DNA of 64,000 nucleotides from Lysobacterales bacterium PRO7 (lineage in GTDB: Bacteria; Pseudomonadota; Gammaproteobacteria; Xanthomonadales; Rhodanobacteraceae), in NCBI GenBank assembly GCA_021404785.1, contig QWHH01000004.1, positions 124,001 to 188,000 on the forward strand, read 5' to 3'. The translations under genes were made by a program, and so were the position numbers. Shown one piece after another: positions 22,763 to 31,233 of the stretch (within the stretch, counting starts at the first letter, position 1; each line of letters begins with the position of its first letter). The notes under the pieces are model-generated. The model worked only from the letters and a program-made list of their open reading frames with translations, searched no databases and had not been told where the DNA came from.

Positions 22763-22953
22763 ATATACTCACGCCCGTCGTTGTTGTGCCATTCGGAAAG
22801 TGGCCAAACCGGATCGAAGGTATTGGCGGGCCGACTAACCGGCCATTAACACTTTCCGCGAATCAATGGCTTATCATAACCTATCGGTAGTTCAACTTTA
22901 ATCGTGGCGGGTGCGAGGCTTGGGCGCAGCCGCCACTCACGGGCGAAGACACA

Positions 22954-25011
22954 ATGCGGGTATTTTTTCGTGGTCTGGCTGCTTCGGCAGCCTTCACTTT
23001 GATCGGCCATGTTGCGGCGGCGACGACTCCGCTGGTATTTACCCTTGATCTGAATGCGCCTTGTTCGGGTGGGACCTGCACGGGAACCCATCCAACCGAT
23101 GTTGGCCTGCAATTGCAGGCCAATTCATTCAGTTACGGCCCCGGCATGGGATCCCAGTTGGGGAAATTCGTCGCGCAACTGGGAGTGCTAGCGCCGGTCG
23201 TTTGCGATGAAATCCAGTCGGGGGGAGCATTCGGGCCTACCACGCAGTCGCGCCTGGAACACGATTTCACCAATGCCAGTCCCGGCGGATTGCTCGAATT
23301 CAACAACCTTGGCAGAGGTAGTGTCGTCGATCTCGGCGCCTTGAGTTATGACGGCTCCAGTCCACCCGGAGTCGCCGCAAGTTACAGCAACTACAATGCT
23401 CCGCAAGTCCTGTGCTACCAGATCAATCCGGTCACGGGCGGCAATCCGGTTTATGCGGCCGGCCCGGGCGGCATCTTTTACAGTGGGTTCGAAAACAGCC
23501 ATGCGACCGGCGAGCCGTGGGTTTCTACGCAGACGGTCCGTTCGCCCCAGCCCAACGTTGGGAATTACCTCGGCTACGTCGTGCAAATTCACAACGCGAA
23601 CGCGGCAATCGGCTGGCATGTCGATTTCGGCTTTGATACGACGTTTTTCGATGTGGCCAACAATGGCGGGTTCCCGCCAACCTGGTCGCTGCTCAGCCCG
23701 GCAACAACGCAACCTGGCCCGGTGGGCGTTCCGTCCAATCCGCAACAGTTCAGCGCGATCTACACGGTCGCCACTGGTGACATCCAGACCAGCACGAATT
23801 CGGTATACCTGTATGTTTCGCATGCCGGTTCGGTCGCTGCGGTGAGCAATTGGGCGGCCTTGGGCACGTCCTTCTATCCCGCCACGGCTTCGATCTTTCC
23901 GCCATTTGGCACGTATCCGCAACGCTTCGACGACAAGTCGGCGGTCGCGTCTTCGAGCAACCTGCCGGCGCAGAACATCGGCAGCATTGTCTGCAATAAC
24001 GACACCACCTCGACGCAATGCACCTGGTACGATGCGGATGGAAATTCCGGCGCTCCGGTCGTTTTCGCCAACACAGTCAGCCCGACCGGCACAGTATCCG
24101 CGGATCCACTCGTCTATTTCGCCGACCCGACCAGTGGGTCGTCTGCGCCAGGCACCCTGACTGCCGATGTGCTCGCCCCCAGCGCCGTGTCATGCAACGA
24201 TCCCAACAGTATCCTCGCCAGTGCGATCACGGCTGCGAGTTTTACCCAGTCGCCCAGCGCAAAGGGCGGTCAGGCTCTGGCGTTCGGCTTTGCCGCTGGC
24301 AGCGGTACACCCTATGTACCCGGCACGGCGACATGCAGTGCAACATTCACCAATAGCGGTTACTCGCCGAACCTGTCGAGCACGGTTTCGTTCTCGATCA
24401 CGATGTTGCAAACCCAGGCCACGCATTTTCAGGTCAGCGCACCATCGTCTGCCACTGCGGGCAATGCGTTCACTTTTACGGTCTCCGCGTTGGATGCCGG
24501 GAACAACGTGGTGCCCAGTTATGCAGGCACGGTGAAGTTCACCAGCAGCGACGGCAGTAACCTGAAGTTGCTCCCGGCCAATTCCACCTTGACCAACGGC
24601 ACCGGCACGTTCAGCGCAACGCTGGTTACGGCGGGCAGTCAGACAATCTCGGCAACCGATACTGTGACGTCGGCGATTACGGGGACGTCGAGTGGCATCT
24701 CGATCGCTCCTGCAGCGGCTTCCACGTTCACGGTCAACGCGCTGTCACCGCAGACGCATGGGGTAGCATTCCAGATTTCCGTGACGGCAAAGGATGCCTA
24801 CGACAATCCCGCCACTGGTTATGCCGGGACTGTGCACTTCACGAGCACGGATTCGGGCGCCATGTTGCCAGCTGACACAACCCTCTCCAACGGCATCATT
24901 TCACCGTTGCCGAACGTGACTCTGAATACCACTGGCCCGCAGACTGTCACGGTGACGGACACCACAACGTCGTCCATCACCGGCACGTCGAATTCAATCA
25001 CGGTCAATTGA
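22954..25011 (+). CDS. Secreted protein with two C-terminal Ig-like filamin-type repeats
   Basis: 685 residues with an N-terminal signal (FFRGLAASAAFTLIGHVAAA). The first 460 residues are a unique extracellular region containing GGIFYSGFEN at about residues 172-181, the motif seen at the C-terminus of two other secreted proteins in this window. From about residue 485 two related repeats of roughly 95 residues follow, each with A..FTV/Q......TAG.AF..TV.A.DA..N....YAGTV.FTS.D, then AT/TL..G......TL.TAG.QT...TDT.TS.ITGTS. This is the bacterial Ig-like pattern often found in adhesins and fibre proteins. It has no anchor helix and ends in SNSITVN. A 33-base imperfect hairpin (22904-22936) lies ahead of the ATG. 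Confidence 0.75.
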   Translation: MRVFFRGLAASAAFTLIGHVAAATTPLVFTLDLNAPCSGGTCTGTHPTDVGLQLQANSFSYGPGMGSQLGKFVAQLGVLAPVVCDEIQSGGAFGPTTQSRLEHDFTNASPGGLLEFNNLGRGSVVDLGALSYDGSSPPGVAASYSNYNAPQVLCYQINPVTGGNPVYAAGPGGIFYSGFENSHATGEPWVSTQTVRSPQPNVGNYLGYVVQIHNANAAIGWHVDFGFDTTFFDVANNGGFPPTWSLLSPATTQPGPVGVPSNPQQFSAIYTVATGDIQTSTNSVYLYVSHAGSVAAVSNWAALGTSFYPATASIFPPFGTYPQRFDDKSAVASSSNLPAQNIGSIVCNNDTTSTQCTWYDADGNSGAPVVFANTVSPTGTVSADPLVYFADPTSGSSAPGTLTADVLAPSAVSCNDPNSILASAITAASFTQSPSAKGGQALAFGFAAGSGTPYVPGTATCSATFTNSGYSPNLSSTVSFSITMLQTQATHFQVSAPSSATAGNAFTFTVSALDAGNNVVPSYAGTVKFTSSDGSNLKLLPANSTLTNGTGTFSATLVTAGSQTISATDTVTSAITGTSSGISIAPAAASTFTVNALSPQTHGVAFQISVTAKDAYDNPATGYAGTVHFTSTDSGAMLPADTTLSNGIISPLPNVTLNTTGPQTVTVTDTTTSSITGTSNSITVN

Positions 25012-25058
25012 TTGCCGCGGCGATTGCCGCGATCTGACTTGCATGCCAAAGTAGCCGC

Positions 25059-27182
25059 ATGAACGCGGCCAAGTCCGCCAGCCGCGGTTTGCGCGACTGG
25101 CTCGAACGTCATCTCGATGCACACTGGAACGCGCGCCTGGCCGAACTGGCCGGCGACGCTGCGTTGCGCGCCGGCGCGACCGAACTTCTCGCCACGCTGG
25201 AGTTGCTCGTGCAGCTGCGCGCGGATGCGGATACCTTCGCCGCCTGCGTGTTGCACGCCGCGCGCCAGGCTGGCCTTTCCTCGCAGGTCGATGCCATCGC
25301 ACGCGCCGCGCCAAGCGTGCGCGATCTGCTCGATGGCCAGCAGGCGGCCGAGAAAGTCTGGTCGTTGCATGCGGCGCGCCCGGCATCCGGCAGCTCGGAA
25401 GGATTGCGGCGCCTGCTGCTCGCGATCATTCGCGACCTGCGCGTGGTCTTCATCCTGCTTGCGCGCCAGCTTGCGCGCATGCGCGCGGCCGACACGCTCG
25501 CGCCCGCGCAGCGCCGCGAACTGGCGCAACTCACCGTCGATATCCACGCGCCGCTGGCGAACCGGCTCGGCATCTGGCAATTGAAGTGGGAACTGGAAGA
25601 TCTCGCGTTTCGCCATTTGCAACCAAAAACCTATCAGCGCATCGCGCGCCTGCTCGACGACAGCCGCGCCGACCGCGAACGTTTCATCACACGCGCGAAA
25701 AAGGTGCTGGGCGCGGCGTTGACCAAGGCGGGCATCGATGCCGAGATCGCCGGCCGTTCCAAGCACATCTATTCGATCTGGAAAAAGATGCAGCGCAAGG
25801 GCGGGGAGTTCGGCGCGCTCTACGACATCCACGCCTTGCGCGTTCTGGTCGACGACGTCGCCGCCTGCTACGCCGCGCTCGGCGTCGTGCATACGCTGTG
25901 GCCGCCGCTGCCGAGCGAGTTCGACGATTACATCGCGCGGCCCAAGGGCAACAACTACCAGTCGCTGCACACGGCCGTGATCGGCAGCGACGGCAAGACC
26001 CTGGAAGTGCAGATCCGCTCGCACGAGATGCATGCGCATGCCGAAGGCGGCGTCGCTGCGCACTGGCGCTACAAGGAAGGCGGCGGTGCCGACGCCGAGT
26101 TCGAGCGCAAGATCGCCTGGATGCGCAGTTTGCTCGAAGCCAAGGGCGATGCCGACGACGACGGCGCGCTGCTCGCCGGTTTCCGCACCGACATTCTTGA
26201 AGATCGCGTCTATCTACTCACGCCGCAAGGCAACGTGATGGATCTGGCGCAGGGCGCGACCGTGCTCGATTTCGCCTATCACGTGCACACCGATGTCGGC
26301 CACCGCTGCCGCGGCGCCAAGGTCAACGGGCGCATCGTGCCGCTGACGTTCCAGCCGGCCAGTGGCGATCGCGTGGAAATCCTGACCGGCAAGGTTCTCG
26401 AGCCGCGCCGTGACTGGCTTTCAGCCCAGCATGGATTCCTCAACACGCATCGCGCGCAGCAGAAGGTGCGCACCTGGTTCCGGCATGCCGATTTGTCCGC
26501 GAACCTGGCCGCGGGTCGCGCGATTCTCGACAAGGAACTCAAGCGCCTCGCGCTCGGCAATGTGGAATTGGATACTTTGCCGCAAAAATTCCAGCACAAG
26601 TCGCTGGACGATTTCCTCGTCGCGCTGGCCCTGGGCGAAATCACCGCCGGCCAGCTCGCGCGCGCGCTGCACGAAACGCATGCGCCGCCGACCCAGCCCA
26701 CGCCACCGCCGCCGCGCACCGCCAAGCGCGGCAAGGATGCGATTGTCATCGAAGGCGTTGGCAACCTGCTCACCGTACTCGCGCGCTGCTGCCAGCCGCT
26801 GCCGGGCGATGCCATCGCCGGCTACGTCACGCGCGGCAAGGGCGTGTCGATCCATCGCGCCGACTGCGCCAGCTTCGCGCGCCTGCGCACGCGCGACCCG
26901 GCGCGTGCGATCGAAGTGGAATGGGGCAGCGGCCGCAGCCAGTCCTACGACGTCGACGTGCTGGTGCGCGGTTACGATCGCAAATGGCTGCACAAGGACG
27001 TGACCAATGTCATCGCAGCGGCGAACGTGCACCTGATCGCCGTCAACACGCGCGTGGATGCGGCCTCGGGCCTGGCGACCATGAATTTTGCCGTGCGGGT
27101 GGCCGATTTCGAGCAGCTCTCGATGTTGCTGGCGCGACTGGCCGCCGTGCCGAATGTGGTCGAGGCAAGGCGGTTGGCCTGA
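25059..27182 (+). CDS. relA: (p)ppGpp synthetase RelA
   Basis: 707 residues. The N-terminal region keeps the helical shape of the hydrolase domain but lacks the HDxxED metal motif. The synthetase domain has GRSKHIYSIWKKMQRKGGEF, YDIHALRVLVDD and SEFDDYIARPKGNNYQSLHT; the acidic EFDD form is that of monofunctional RelA, whereas SpoT has RxKD. The TGS domain (LLTPQGNVMDLAQGATVLDFAYHVHTDVGH), a zinc-finger-like segment with Cys-Cys (ARCCQPLPGDAIAGY) and an ACT domain complete the ribosome-associated RelA layout. It makes (p)ppGpp from ATP and GDP/GTP when uncharged tRNA stalls the ribosome. Stand-alone gene; hydrolysis must come from a SpoT outside the window. Confidence 0.93.
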   Translation: MNAAKSASRGLRDWLERHLDAHWNARLAELAGDAALRAGATELLATLELLVQLRADADTFAACVLHAARQAGLSSQVDAIARAAPSVRDLLDGQQAAEKVWSLHAARPASGSSEGLRRLLLAIIRDLRVVFILLARQLARMRAADTLAPAQRRELAQLTVDIHAPLANRLGIWQLKWELEDLAFRHLQPKTYQRIARLLDDSRADRERFITRAKKVLGAALTKAGIDAEIAGRSKHIYSIWKKMQRKGGEFGALYDIHALRVLVDDVAACYAALGVVHTLWPPLPSEFDDYIARPKGNNYQSLHTAVIGSDGKTLEVQIRSHEMHAHAEGGVAAHWRYKEGGGADAEFERKIAWMRSLLEAKGDADDDGALLAGFRTDILEDRVYLLTPQGNVMDLAQGATVLDFAYHVHTDVGHRCRGAKVNGRIVPLTFQPASGDRVEILTGKVLEPRRDWLSAQHGFLNTHRAQQKVRTWFRHADLSANLAAGRAILDKELKRLALGNVELDTLPQKFQHKSLDDFLVALALGEITAGQLARALHETHAPPTQPTPPPPRTAKRGKDAIVIEGVGNLLTVLARCCQPLPGDAIAGYVTRGKGVSIHRADCASFARLRTRDPARAIEVEWGSGRSQSYDVDVLVRGYDRKWLHKDVTNVIAAANVHLIAVNTRVDAASGLATMNFAVRVADFEQLSMLLARLAAVPNVVEARRLA

Positions 27183-27255
27183 TTGGCGTGGCGCATGTCG
27201 CAATCTGCAGGCAAACGGCGTTCATCGGGGTACGACACCTCGACTGGAGCATGCC

Positions 27256-28638
27256 ATGCACAAGCGTTTGCAGGACACGAACCTCGGCACCCGTGCGGCG
27301 CTGGCGGCGGCAGTCCTGCTGGGTTCGCCTGCCGCCGGAGCATCGCCTCTCGCCGCAGGCGTGCTCGCGCACTATATTGCCGTACAGGCGTTGGCGGCCA
27401 ATCGATCAGTCACGAGTTGCGCGGATGACGGCTCCGCCGGCACGCTGCGTGCGGTGATCGCCCTTGCCGGCAGCGGCGATAGCATCGACCTGAGCGGATT
27501 ACCGAGCATCGACCCCGCGTGCATCGACAGCACGATCACGCTTACTCAGGGCGAGATCGCGATCCCGCACAACTTGACGCTGCAAGGTCCGGCCGACGCC
27601 ACGCTCACCATCGCGGCCGGCGGGCACAATCGCGTCCTCAACAGTACCAGCACGGACCTGCCGAACGCCTACTTGCAAATCACCTCGCTGACGATTTCCG
27701 GTGGTGGCTATCTCTCCAATCATGTCGGCGGCTGCATCATGGCATCCGGCGAAGTACGCCTGGACGGAGCCACGGTCACGGACTGCTTTGCGTATACGCC
27801 CGGCGGCAGCGGCAAGTATCTGGGAACCGCCGCCGGCGGAGGCATCTTCGCGGATTCCGTGACCATCACGAATGGCAGCGTCGTGTCTGGCAACACGGTC
27901 AAGAGCGGTACTCTGTCGCTGCTGCTTTACGGCGGTGGCGTGTATTCGATCCATGACTTTTCCTGCACCGACAGCACGATCAGCGGCAATTCTGCCTTCG
28001 GGCACGGCGGCGGAATTTCCGCAGGCGGCAACATCTCGTTGACGCGTTGCACGCTTGATTCGAACCTTGCAGCCTATGGCGGTGGAGTTTTCGTTTCCAG
28101 TACGACGGCGCTGCTGCAAGTCGACCAGAGCACGATTTCCGGCAACACTTCCAGCCGGGGCGGCGGCATCAACACGCGGTCGCCGGCGACGATCTCCAAC
28201 AGCACTATCGCTTTCAACAGCGCGCAGCAAAGCTACGGCGGCGGCATCCAGTCCTCGGCGAATGTGGCGATGGTCAGCACCATCGTTGCGCGCAACCGCA
28301 ACGACAGCGGAGCCAATGCCGACATCGCGCTGGCCAGCGGCAAGAGCCTGAGCGGATCGAACAACCTGGTCATGGCTATCGCGTCTTTTCCACCGGGCGT
28401 CGTCGTGTCGGCGAGCGACCCGCTGCTGGCACCGCTCGGCATGCGTGGCGGCCCGACGCGAACGCACGCGCTGCTGGCGGCGAGTCCGGCGATCGATGCT
28501 GGCGGAAACAGCCGTGCGTTCGCGACCGATCAGCGCGGCGCCGGCTTCGCCCGCGAAGTGCCGACCGGCAAGCCGGATATCGGCGCTTACGAGCGCCAGC
28601 TTGCTGAGGACGAGATCTTCGGCAATGGTTTCGAATAG
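27256..28638 (+). CDS. Secreted beta-helix protein, choice-of-anchor Q type, IF-x-x-GFE terminus
   Basis: 460 residues. The ATG at 27256 has GGAG just upstream and opens a signal-like stretch (ALAAAVLLGSPAAGA); the upstream extension of the frame overlaps relA and is not credible. After VTSCADDGSAGTLRAVI, rungs such as DSTISGNSAFGHGGG, DQSTISGNTSSRGGG and NSTIAFNSAQQ form a right-handed beta-helix, followed by ASDPLLAPLGMRGGPTRT and DQRGAGFAREVPTGKPDIG of the anchor-Q end. The protein finishes exactly with DEIFGNGFE. It is the same family as the two proteins at the window start but uses this short acidic terminus instead of a hydrophobic sorting helix. Confidence 0.82.
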   Translation: MHKRLQDTNLGTRAALAAAVLLGSPAAGASPLAAGVLAHYIAVQALAANRSVTSCADDGSAGTLRAVIALAGSGDSIDLSGLPSIDPACIDSTITLTQGEIAIPHNLTLQGPADATLTIAAGGHNRVLNSTSTDLPNAYLQITSLTISGGGYLSNHVGGCIMASGEVRLDGATVTDCFAYTPGGSGKYLGTAAGGGIFADSVTITNGSVVSGNTVKSGTLSLLLYGGGVYSIHDFSCTDSTISGNSAFGHGGGISAGGNISLTRCTLDSNLAAYGGGVFVSSTTALLQVDQSTISGNTSSRGGGINTRSPATISNSTIAFNSAQQSYGGGIQSSANVAMVSTIVARNRNDSGANADIALASGKSLSGSNNLVMAIASFPPGVVVSASDPLLAPLGMRGGPTRTHALLAASPAIDAGGNSRAFATDQRGAGFAREVPTGKPDIGAYERQLAEDEIFGNGFE

Positions 28639-28735
28639 GCTCGGGTAGAGGGCTGCCAATACCTTGTTTTTCGGGGTATTGTGGGACCCCATGCTATGCT
28701 TCGCGCCGAATTTCCGTGCAGCGAAACGGCCTCTC

Positions 28736-31216
28736 GTGATCGAAATCCCCGGCTATAAAATCCTGCGCCAGCTCGGTCGCGGCGGCATGGCCACGGTGTA
28801 CCTGGCCATGCAGGAATCGGTACAGCGCGAGGTCGCGCTCAAGGTGATGTCGCCGAGCCTGCTTGCCGATCCGGATTTCGGCGAGCGTTTCCTGCGCGAG
28901 GCGCGCATTGCGGCGAAGCTGCACCATCGCAACGTGGTTGGCGTGCATGACGTCGGCCGCGCCGGCGAATACCACTACATCGCGATGGAATACCTCGGCG
29001 GCGGCGCCGTGCTGGCCAAGGACGGCACGCCGCGGCCGGTCGGCTTCGCCCTGCGCGTCACGCGCGAGATCGCCACGGCGCTGAATTACGCGCATGCCAA
29101 GGGTTTCGTCCACCGCGACGTCAAGCCCGACAACATCCTGCTGCGCGAGGACGGCAGCGCGGCGCTGACCGACTTCGGCATCGCCCGCGCCAGCGATTCG
29201 GCCACGCACATGACGCGCACCGGCACGGTAATCGGCACGCCGCACTACATGAGTCCGGAGCAGGCACGCGGGCGCCCGCTCGATGGCCGCGCCGACTTGT
29301 ATAGCCTTGGCATCGTGCTGTACGAACTGCTGACCGGGCGCGTGCCTTTCCACGCCGACGATTCGCTCGCGGTTGGCATCATGCACATCACCCAGCCGAT
29401 TCCGATCCTGCCCGAGCGCTTGTACGCGTTGCAGCCCGTGCTCAATCGCCTGCTCGCCAAGCAGCCGGACGACCGCTTCCAAGATGGCGCTGCGGTCGCC
29501 GATGCGATTGAGCAGATCGAGCTCGCGATCGCACGCGGCGAACATCCGGAGCTGGCCGACTCGACGATCCGACGCGATGCCGGCGCAGACGCCGGAACTC
29601 GTGTCATCACGCCCACGCCGGCGGGCGGGGCGCGCCATCGCGCCGAGCCGAGCCTGGGCCGCCTCGACGACATCGCCAATGCACCGATGCATCGCCCGCA
29701 ATCGTCTCGATCAGCTGCACCACCGACGCGAAGCCGGCGCTGGATTTTCGCGGTGATTGCCGCGGTCGTGATCGCGACGCTGGCGTTGTGGTTTTTCCAG
29801 AATCGCCTGCGCGGATTGCTGCCGAACACTGAACTCAACACCCTGATCGCGCGCGGCGACAAGGCCCTGGCCGAAGACAAGCTGGTCGGCAACCACAACG
29901 ACAGCGCGCGTGAATTGTTCCAGGCCGCGCGCACGCTCGATCCGGACAATGAAGCTGCACGCGCGGGCCTGAACAAGGTCGGCGGACGCCTGATCGAGCA
30001 GGCGCGCGCGGCGCTCACACGCAACGATTTTTCCACCGCGCAATCCGACCTTGACCAGGCCAACGAGGTGCTCGGCGGCGGCAAGGAAGTCGAGGATCTC
30101 AAGTCCGCCTTGCACTCCGCGCAGACGCGCAACACTGCCAGCGCAGCGCTGATTGAAAAGGCAGATGCCGCACTTGCGGCTGGCAAGCTCGTCGGCAGCG
30201 GCAGCGCCGCGGAAACCTACCTGCGCGTGCTCGACGCCGACGCGACCAACGCGGTTGCGCTCAATGGCCTGAAAAAGGTTGCCGAAGCCGTGGCACAACA
30301 GGCACGCGACGCGATTGCCGCGAACAATGTTGATGTGGCCAACCAGCTCATTGCCGAATTGGCGCAGCTGTCACCGAACCACCCGGCCATCCCCGAGTTG
30401 CGTGGTGCCATCGCCAAATTGCATGCCGGCACGCAACAGGTCCTGGAAGATACGCTCACGAAAGCCGAGGCACAGCAGCGTGCGGGACGCATCGCCGGCG
30501 CCGACGGTGCGCTCGCATTGTTCCAGTCCGCGCTCAAGAGCGCCCCGGCAAATGCACGCGCAAAAAATGGCATGGCCAGAATCGCGCAAATCCTGATTGC
30601 GCAGGCCAATGCCGCGCTGGACGACGACAACACCACACAAGCCGCCGCCTTGTTGCAACAGGCCGCACAGGCGATGGCGGATAGTCCCGCGTTGCGCAAG
30701 GCGAATTCACGGCTCGCCGACGCGCGCGAGCGGCTCGACGCGGCCAAGCACAAGGCGCAACTCACTCCCGCCGACGTGGCACGTGTGCAACAGATGCTTG
30801 GCCAGGCCGATCAGGCGATGGCGTCGGGCAACCTGATTCTGCCGCCCGGCGATTGTGCGTTCGACAAATACCGCGCGGTGCTCGCGATCGATTCCGACAA
30901 TGCGGCGGCGATGGCGGGCCTTGCGAAGATCCCGGCGCGCGCCCGTGAACTGTTCGAGCAGGCGATCCGCAATGGCACGCCGAACCGGGCGCGCGCCTAC
31001 ATCGATGCGGTGTCGCAGTCCGATCCCGATGACGCCTCGGTGCCGGCGATGCGCAACCGTCTTGCCGATGTCTTCCTCGACCAGACCCAGGGTTTCATCG
31101 CGCAGAAGCGACGCGCCGATGCCGGCCATGCACTCGACGCGGCGCGCGAATTGAATCCGAACAATCCGCGCCTGGCGGCCTTGCGCGCGCAGCTCGAGTC
31201 GATGCCAGCGGATTGA
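28736..31216 (+). CDS. Membrane serine/threonine protein kinase with extracytoplasmic repeats
   Basis: About 826 residues from the GTG at 28736, chosen because kinases of this type start close to IEIPGYKILRQLG; the ATG at 28691 would add 15 residues. The Hanks-type kinase domain has GRGGMATVYLAMQ (P-loop), VALKVM (Lys), HRDVKPDNILL (catalytic loop), DFGIARA (DFG) and GTPHYMSPEQARGR. After a Pro/Arg-rich linker a membrane helix (WIFAVIAAVVIATLALWFF) leads to about 470 residues outside the membrane. These hold at least four related alpha-helical units with a core like AL..DP.N..A..GL.K followed by QA..AL, i.e. TPR-like. The signal sensed and the kinase targets are unknown. Convergent with the next gene, 17 bases apart. 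Confidence 0.85.
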   Translation: MIEIPGYKILRQLGRGGMATVYLAMQESVQREVALKVMSPSLLADPDFGERFLREARIAAKLHHRNVVGVHDVGRAGEYHYIAMEYLGGGAVLAKDGTPRPVGFALRVTREIATALNYAHAKGFVHRDVKPDNILLREDGSAALTDFGIARASDSATHMTRTGTVIGTPHYMSPEQARGRPLDGRADLYSLGIVLYELLTGRVPFHADDSLAVGIMHITQPIPILPERLYALQPVLNRLLAKQPDDRFQDGAAVADAIEQIELAIARGEHPELADSTIRRDAGADAGTRVITPTPAGGARHRAEPSLGRLDDIANAPMHRPQSSRSAAPPTRSRRWIFAVIAAVVIATLALWFFQNRLRGLLPNTELNTLIARGDKALAEDKLVGNHNDSARELFQAARTLDPDNEAARAGLNKVGGRLIEQARAALTRNDFSTAQSDLDQANEVLGGGKEVEDLKSALHSAQTRNTASAALIEKADAALAAGKLVGSGSAAETYLRVLDADATNAVALNGLKKVAEAVAQQARDAIAANNVDVANQLIAELAQLSPNHPAIPELRGAIAKLHAGTQQVLEDTLTKAEAQQRAGRIAGADGALALFQSALKSAPANARAKNGMARIAQILIAQANAALDDDNTTQAAALLQQAAQAMADSPALRKANSRLADARERLDAAKHKAQLTPADVARVQQMLGQADQAMASGNLILPPGDCAFDKYRAVLAIDSDNAAAMAGLAKIPARARELFEQAIRNGTPNRARAYIDAVSQSDPDDASVPAMRNRLADVFLDQTQGFIAQKRRADAGHALDAARELNPNNPRLAALRAQLESMPAD

Positions 31217-31233
31217 CCTGCTGCGCTCGGCAA

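Noticed and set aside
22904-22936. GTGGCGG...CCGCCAC hairpin ahead of the Ig-like protein as a riboswitch
   Set aside because: A simple stem without conserved aptamer elements; chance pairing is likely in G+C-rich DNA.
28657-28681. Hairpin CAATACC...GGTATTG after the beta-helix gene as a terminator
   Set aside because: The stem is 7 bp with an 11-base loop and no T-tract after it; too weak to list.
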